From: VRUE01 sp963712595
Lineage (GTDB): Bacteria > Actinomycetota > Thermoleophilia > Solirubrobacterales > 70-9
Reading direction: 5' to 3'
Assembly (NCBI GenBank): GCA_963712595.1
Contig: CAVQIM010000005.1
Span: forward strand, 1-64,000
Length of the DNA stretch: 64,000 nt
Below, piece after piece: positions 60,036 through 64,000 of this stretch. The position numbers and the translations under genes were made by a program. Every line of letters begins with the position of its first letter. The first letter of the stretch is position 1. The notes under the pieces are model-generated. The model had not been told where the DNA came from. It did not search any database and was given only the letters and a program-made list of their open reading frames with translations.

Positions 60036-60968
60036 TCAGATCGACTCGAGCGTGAGCCGGAGACCGTCCGCGAGGTTGGTCTCCGCTCTCCAGCCCAGCT
60101 CACGCTGCGCGCGGGATGCGTCGAGGGCGATCCGTTGCACCTCGGCTGCCCGGGCGGGGGCGAACTCGGGCTCGAAGTCCTCGACCCCACCCAGCTCGCC
60201 CAGCAGCCGGGCGAGCTCGAGCACGTCGGTCTCGATGCCGGTGCCGAGGTTGACCGGCCCGCTCGCCTCCGAGTTGGCTGCCGCCAGCGCCGCCTCGACC
60301 ACGTCGCCCACGTATAGGTAGTCGCGGGTCTGCCTGCCGTCGCCGAACACGATCGGCCGCCCCCCCGTGCGCAGCTTGCCGCAGAAGATCGCGATCACGC
60401 CGGCCTCGCCAAGCGGGTCCTGGCGGGGACCGTAGACGTTGCCGAGCCGCAGGCTGACGCTGGAGAGGCCGTGCAGTCGCTCGTAGAGGGCCAGGTAGCC
60501 CTCGGCGGCGAACTTGCTCTGGCCGTAGGGGGAGAGCGGTTCGACCGGTGAGTCCTCGTCCAGGGGCAACGCCTTGCCCGCACCCTCGCCGTAGATCGCT
60601 CCGCCGGTCGAGACGAAGACCAGGCGCCGCGAGCCGGCGATGCGGCAGGCCTCGAGCACGTTGGCGGTGCCGCCGACGTTGATCGAGGCGTCGAACGCGG
60701 GCTCGACCGCCGAGCGGCGAACGTCGATCTGGGCGGCGAGGTGGAAGACGACCTCGGGCTTCTCCTCGCCGGCGAGCCTCTCGACCGCGGCGAGGTCGCG
60801 GATGTCCGCCTCGACCAGGCGTGCCCCGGCTTCCAGCGCCCCGTCGAGGTTCTGCTTGCGCCCGGTCGAGAGATCGTCGATGACCGTCACCTCGTCGCCG
60901 CGCGCGAGCAGCGCATCGACCAGGTTCGAGCCTATGAAGCCGGCGCCGCCGGTAACCAAGGTCCTCAT
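60036..60968 (-). CDS. NAD-dependent epimerase/dehydratase (UDP-glucose 4-epimerase-like)
   Basis: 310 residues from ATG 60968. Rossmann motif TGGAGFIGSNLVDALL, NAD contacts DDLSTGRK and FHLAAQIDVRRS, catalytic Tyr/Lys in SPYGQSKFAAEGYL, then NVYGPRQDPLGEAGV and DYLYVGDVVEAAL. The extended SDR fold acts on nucleotide sugars, so it probably serves surface polysaccharide. Neighbours do not define the sugar. Confidence 0.9.
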   Translation of the reverse strand: MRTLVTGGAGFIGSNLVDALLARGDEVTVIDDLSTGRKQNLDGALEAGARLVEADIRDLAAVERLAGEEKPEVVFHLAAQIDVRRSAVEPAFDASINVGGTANVLEACRIAGSRRLVFVSTGGAIYGEGAGKALPLDEDSPVEPLSPYGQSKFAAEGYLALYERLHGLSSVSLRLGNVYGPRQDPLGEAGVIAIFCGKLRTGGRPIVFGDGRQTRDYLYVGDVVEAALAAANSEASGPVNLGTGIETDVLELARLLGELGGVEDFEPEFAPARAAEVQRIALDASRAQRELGWRAETNLADGLRLTLESI

Positions 60969-60978
60969 CGAGTCGCCG

Positions 60979-60984
60979 ATCCTA
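60979..60984 (-). promoter_or_regulatory. -10-like box of epimerase gene
   Basis: TAGGAT on the minus strand ends 10 bases before ATG 60968. Confidence 0.35.
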
Positions 60985-61032
60985 GAAGGATCGGCGCGGG
61001 CCGGCCGAGCGGGGGCAGCGGAGCGCCCCTGC

Positions 61033-61038
61033 TACCCT
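61033..61038 (+). promoter_or_regulatory. -10-like box of topA
   Basis: TACCCT ends 9 bases before ATG 61048 with no ribosome binding site. Confidence 0.4.
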
Positions 61039-61047
61039 CGCCGCCCG

Positions 61048-63324
61048 ATGAGGCTGATCGTCACCGAGAAGAACAACAGCGCCGAGAAGATCGCGACCTT
61101 CCTCAGCAAGGGCAGCGCGACCAGCGACAAAACCTTCAAAGTCCCCTTCTATACGTGGAGCGACGCCGATGGCGATCACCGCACGATCGGCCTCAAGGGG
61201 CACGTACTCGGCCCCGCCTTCCCAGAGGGCTACTCGAACTGGCAGAAAACCGACCTGCACGACCTGATCGACGCCGAGCTGATCAAGGAGCCGACCGACA
61301 AGAACGTCGTCAAGGCGATCCGCAAAGTCGCCAAAGAAGCCGACGAGCTGGTGATCGCCACCGACTTCGACCGCGAGGGCGAGCTGATCGGGCTCGAGGC
61401 GCTGGAGGAGATGCTCGACGCCAACCCCGAGCTCGGCACGCGCGAGGAAACCCGCGCCGGCACGCTGAAGGTCCAGCGCGCCCGCTACTCCGCCCTGACC
61501 AAAGAAGAGATCGAGCGCGCCTTCGACGAGCTCGACGAGCTCTCCTACCCGCTCGCCAACGCCGGCGCCGCCCGCCAGGACATCGACCTGCTCTGGGGGG
61601 CGACCCTGACCCGCGCCGTCTCCCTCTCCACCCGCCGCTTCGGCTCCAACTTCCTCTCGGTCGGCCGTGTGCAGAGCCCGACCCTGGGGCTGATCGTCGA
61701 GCGCGAGATGGAGCGCCGCGCCCACGTCGCCAAGCCCTTCTGGGAACTGTTCGCCAAGTTCGAGCACCCCGACGGCAGCTTCGAGGCCCACCACGAGACC
61801 GACAAGTTCTGGGAGAAGGCCGAGGCCGACGCCGCTTTCGCCGGCACCGCCGGCCCCGGCACGGTGAAGTCGGTGACGGCGCGCAAGAACACCCGCAAGC
61901 CGCCCACCCCCTACAACACGACCGCCTTCACGACCGACGCCTCCAGCCGTCTCGGCATCACCCCCTCCAGCGCGATGCGGCTCGCCGAGGACCTCTACAT
62001 GGACGGCTTCATCTCCTACCCGCGCACCGACAACACCGTCTACCCGGTCTCGCTGCCGCTGCGCGAGCTGGTCAGCTCGCTGGTCCGGGTCAAGGAGTTC
62101 TCCGCCGCCTCCGGCCTGCTCGACGGTGAGCTGAAGCCGACCCGCGGCAAAAAAGAGACGACCGACCACCCGCCGATCTACCCGACCCAGGCGATCCACC
62201 CCGGCGCCCTCGGCGACGGTCCCAAGAAGCGCGTCTACGAACTCGTCGTGCGCCGCTTCCTCGCCACCTTCAGCCCGCCGATGATCACCGAGTCGACCCG
62301 CGCCGACATCGAGGCCGGCTCGCAGACCTACTTCGTCCGCGGCTCGGTCGTTGTCGACCCCGGCTTCGCCGGCATCTACACCTACGCCCGCTCCTCCGAC
62401 GAGGAGATCCCGGCTCTGCAGGAGGGCCAGAGCCTGCCGCTCGACGGCGAGCCCTGGATCGTCGACAAGGAGACCCAGCCGCCGTCGCGGATCTCGCAGG
62501 CGAAGCTGGTCGAGATGATGGAGGAGCGCGGCCTCGGCACCAAGGCGACCCGCGCCGACATCATCAAGAAGCTCTTCGACCGCGGCTACGTCTACAGCAA
62601 CCCGCCGATCCCGACCGAGACCGGGATCGCGATGTACGACGCCTTCAAAAAATACGTGCCGCGGATGGCGACGCCGGAGATGACCGCCCAGCTCGAGGCG
62701 GAGATGGACCAGATCGCCGCCGGCGAGATGACCAAGGACGGCGTCGTCGGCGACAGCCGCGAGCTCCTGCACAGCACCTGGACGGAGATCGACAAGAGCC
62801 GCGAGGACCTGGCCAAGGTCGTCTGGAAGGGGATGGACGAGGATCGCATCCTCGGTCCCTGCAAGGTCTGCGAAGAAGCCGGGCGCAAGAAGGAGGACGG
62901 CTCGCCCCACATGCTGCGCGTGATCCGGGCGAAAAAGTCGGGCAAGCGCTTCGTCGGCTGCAGCGGCTGGGTCCTCGACGATCCCGAGTCCTGCGACCAG
63001 ACCTTCCCGCTGCCCCAGCGCGGCGACGTCTTCAAACTCGAGGAACGCTGCTCGATCTGCGGCGAGACGCCGCGGCTGAAAGTCCAGCCCTTCCGCGGGC
63101 GCCCCTGGAACCTCTGCCTCAACGACGACTGCGAGTCGATGCAGGAGATGAAGAAACGCCGCGCCGAGCGCGAAGCGGCGAAAGCGGCCAAGGAAGCGAT
63201 GGCTGAGAAGCCGCTGCCCGAGGGCAACGAGGACGCGCCCGCGAAGAAGGCAGCGAAGAAAAAAGTAAGCAAGGCCGACACCGCCACGCGCGGCCGCAAA
63301 CGCGCCAAGGCCGCGGCCAAATAG
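61048..63324 (+). CDS. topA: DNA topoisomerase I, archaeal-type (type IA)
   Basis: 758 residues from ATG 61048. Toprim domain: RLIVTEKNNSAEKIA and IATDFDREGELIG with acidic metal ligands. Active-site Tyr324 lies in FISYPRTDN. IRQ-like strand GVGGQ is not obvious, but NTTAFTTDASSRLG and RGLGTKATRADII match archaeal-type enzymes better than bacterial TopA. C-terminal Cys pairs (CKVCEEAG...CSGW; CSICGE...CLNDDC) look like zinc modules, and a Lys/Ala-rich tail (AKKAAKKKVSK) follows. It relaxes negative supercoils. Probably the only topA, which should be checked. Confidence 0.88.
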   Translation: MRLIVTEKNNSAEKIATFLSKGSATSDKTFKVPFYTWSDADGDHRTIGLKGHVLGPAFPEGYSNWQKTDLHDLIDAELIKEPTDKNVVKAIRKVAKEADELVIATDFDREGELIGLEALEEMLDANPELGTREETRAGTLKVQRARYSALTKEEIERAFDELDELSYPLANAGAARQDIDLLWGATLTRAVSLSTRRFGSNFLSVGRVQSPTLGLIVEREMERRAHVAKPFWELFAKFEHPDGSFEAHHETDKFWEKAEADAAFAGTAGPGTVKSVTARKNTRKPPTPYNTTAFTTDASSRLGITPSSAMRLAEDLYMDGFISYPRTDNTVYPVSLPLRELVSSLVRVKEFSAASGLLDGELKPTRGKKETTDHPPIYPTQAIHPGALGDGPKKRVYELVVRRFLATFSPPMITESTRADIEAGSQTYFVRGSVVVDPGFAGIYTYARSSDEEIPALQEGQSLPLDGEPWIVDKETQPPSRISQAKLVEMMEERGLGTKATRADIIKKLFDRGYVYSNPPIPTETGIAMYDAFKKYVPRMATPEMTAQLEAEMDQIAAGEMTKDGVVGDSRELLHSTWTEIDKSREDLAKVVWKGMDEDRILGPCKVCEEAGRKKEDGSPHMLRVIRAKKSGKRFVGCSGWVLDDPESCDQTFPLPQRGDVFKLEERCSICGETPRLKVQPFRGRPWNLCLNDDCESMQEMKKRRAEREAAKAAKEAMAEKPLPEGNEDAPAKKAAKKKVSKADTATRGRKRAKAAAK

Positions 63325-63327
63325 AGC

Positions 63328-63374
63328 TTCCGGTGCGCTTTATGCGCCTATACGGTGCAAAAGGACCACCGGAA
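63328..63374. repeat. ~47-bp hairpin repeat family, copy 4 (diverged)
   Basis: TTCCGGTGCGCTTTATGC faces GCAAAAGGACCACCGGAA around GCCTATACGGT; only the ends pair well. It lies between topA and tmk, and its right end (GGAA) merges with the tmk ribosome binding site. Confidence 0.75.
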
Positions 63375-63378
63375 GGGG
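63371..63378 (+). promoter_or_regulatory. Ribosome binding site of tmk inside a repeat end
   Basis: GGAAGGGG ends 6 bases before GTG 63385 and overlaps the right terminus of the hairpin repeat. Confidence 0.5.
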
Positions 63379-63384
63379 TTGAGC

Positions 63385-63972
63385 GTGTTCATTTCGCTTG
63401 AGGGGATCGACGGCTCCGGCAAGAGCACCCAGGCGAAGCTGCTGGCCGAAGCGCTTGGCCCCGAGACCCTGCTGATCCGCGAGCCGGGGGGGACCGAGGC
63501 GGCGGAGCGGATCCGCGGCCTGCTCGCCGACCCGGAGCTGGCGCTCGACCCGCTCGCCGAGCTGCTGCTCTTCCTTGCGGCGCGGGCCGACCTCACCGCC
63601 CGCGCGATCCGCCCCGCGCTCGAGGCGGGGTGCGACATCGTCTGCGACCGCTTCGCCGATTCCAGCGTCGCCTACCAGGGCGCCGCCCGCGGCCTCGGCG
63701 TCGGCGAGGTGATCTCGCTCACCGACGCCGCCACCGAGGGCCTCTGGCCGGACCTCACGGTGCTGTTGCGGGTCGACCCCGAGGTCGGCCTCGGGCGCGC
63801 CGACGGCAGCGACCGCTTCGAGTCCGAGGGCCTCGACCTCCAGCGTGCCGTCGCACAGGCCTACGAGGAGATCGCCCAGATCGCTTCCGACCGCGTAGTG
63901 GTCGTCGACGGGGCTGGGACGGTCGAGGAAGTCCAAGAGCATGTGCTGAGCGCCGTGCGGGGTGCCCAATGA
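63385..63972 (+). CDS. tmk: Thymidylate kinase
   Basis: 195 residues from GTG 63385 (MFISLEGIDGSGKSTQ), fixed by GGAAGGGG at 63371-63378; an earlier GTG 63355 inside the repeat is unlikely. P-loop EGIDGSGKST, REPGGTEAAERIR, DRFADSSVAYQGAARGLG (DR motif) and the acidic LID region. It phosphorylates dTMP. The following gene overlaps by ATGA. It sits with topA and, in the wider window, nrdJ and the ThyX-like gene, all serving DNA supply or topology. Confidence 0.94.
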   Translation: MFISLEGIDGSGKSTQAKLLAEALGPETLLIREPGGTEAAERIRGLLADPELALDPLAELLLFLAARADLTARAIRPALEAGCDIVCDRFADSSVAYQGAARGLGVGEVISLTDAATEGLWPDLTVLLRVDPEVGLGRADGSDRFESEGLDLQRAVAQAYEEIAQIASDRVVVVDGAGTVEEVQEHVLSAVRGAQ

Positions 63973-64000
63973 GCCGACTTCGTGTTTTGTCTCGCTATGC
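63969..64000 (+). CDS. Start of next gene, cut by window edge
   Basis: ATG 63969 overlaps the tmk stop (ATGA) and reads MSRLRVLSRY before the edge. DNA polymerase III delta-prime subunit often follows tmk, but too little is visible to say. Confidence 0.4.
   Translation, partial: MSRLRVLSRY

Noticed and set aside
1..64000. tRNA, rRNA, CRISPR or insertion-sequence features
   Set aside because: No cloverleaf, rRNA motif, regularly spaced repeats or transposase was seen on either strand.

Overview
The window is about 64 kb of GC-rich, densely packed chromosomal DNA. It has many GTG/TTG starts, ATGA/GTGA overlaps and -10-like TANNNT boxes 6-10 nt upstream of start codons, which suggests leaderless transcripts. 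Together with the large secreted Cys/Pro-rich proteins, a complete 14-gene complex I operon, a B12-dependent ribonucleotide reductase and an archaeal-type topoisomerase I, this points to a deep-branching actinobacterium, most likely Thermoleophilia/Solirubrobacterales. That placement is inference from gene content. I saw no rRNA, tRNA, CRISPR array, transposase or phage gene, and no gene-free stretch longer than 300 bases.

Layout. 1-9.6 kb: an operon of four large exported proteins (the first cut by the window edge) joined by ATGA overlaps, all ending in Lys/Arg-rich tails. 9.6-13.1 kb: a PucR-type regulator and another exported beta-propeller protein. 13.2-16.4 kb: small hypothetical genes, a CBS-domain protein and a membrane protein. 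16.4-21.6 kb (minus strand): a two-domain ThyX-like protein, a glyoxalase-fold protein, an AEC transporter, an acyl-CoA synthetase and small membrane genes. 21.8-37.1 kb (minus strand): nuoA-N, interrupted only by a DUF4242-type gene on the opposite strand between nuoI and nuoJ. 37.3-43.4 kb: a membrane protein, a glyoxalase-fold protein, a ribbon-helix-helix/MazF pair, a membrane protein, a flavin reductase, cytochrome c, serS, a NarL-type response regulator and msrB. 43.6-53.6 kb: thioesterase, MFS transporter, HAD phosphatase, exported protein, MacB-like ABC exporter, CsoR repressor with its operator, HSL-family esterase and P450. 53.6-64 kb: nrdJ, hemolysin III-like protein, a MarR-controlled YceI/flavin reductase pair, siroheme synthase, a sugar epimerase, topA and tmk, with the first codons of another gene at the edge.

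How genes work together. NuoA-N build proton-pumping NADH:quinone oxidoreductase. topA, tmk, nrdJ and possibly the ThyX-like protein serve DNA topology and dNTP supply. CsoR, MarR, PucR and the response regulator are local regulators.

The most striking non-genic signal is a wealth of long inverted repeats. All eleven convergent gene junctions carry one, and in five both stop codons sit inside the palindrome. Two sequence families recur: a roughly 47-bp hairpin with four copies, and a variable-stem/conserved-core element with three copies. Related hairpins lie inside or at the ends of nuo genes (nuoJ, nuoM, nuoG, nuoD) and are translated as low-complexity tails or linkers.
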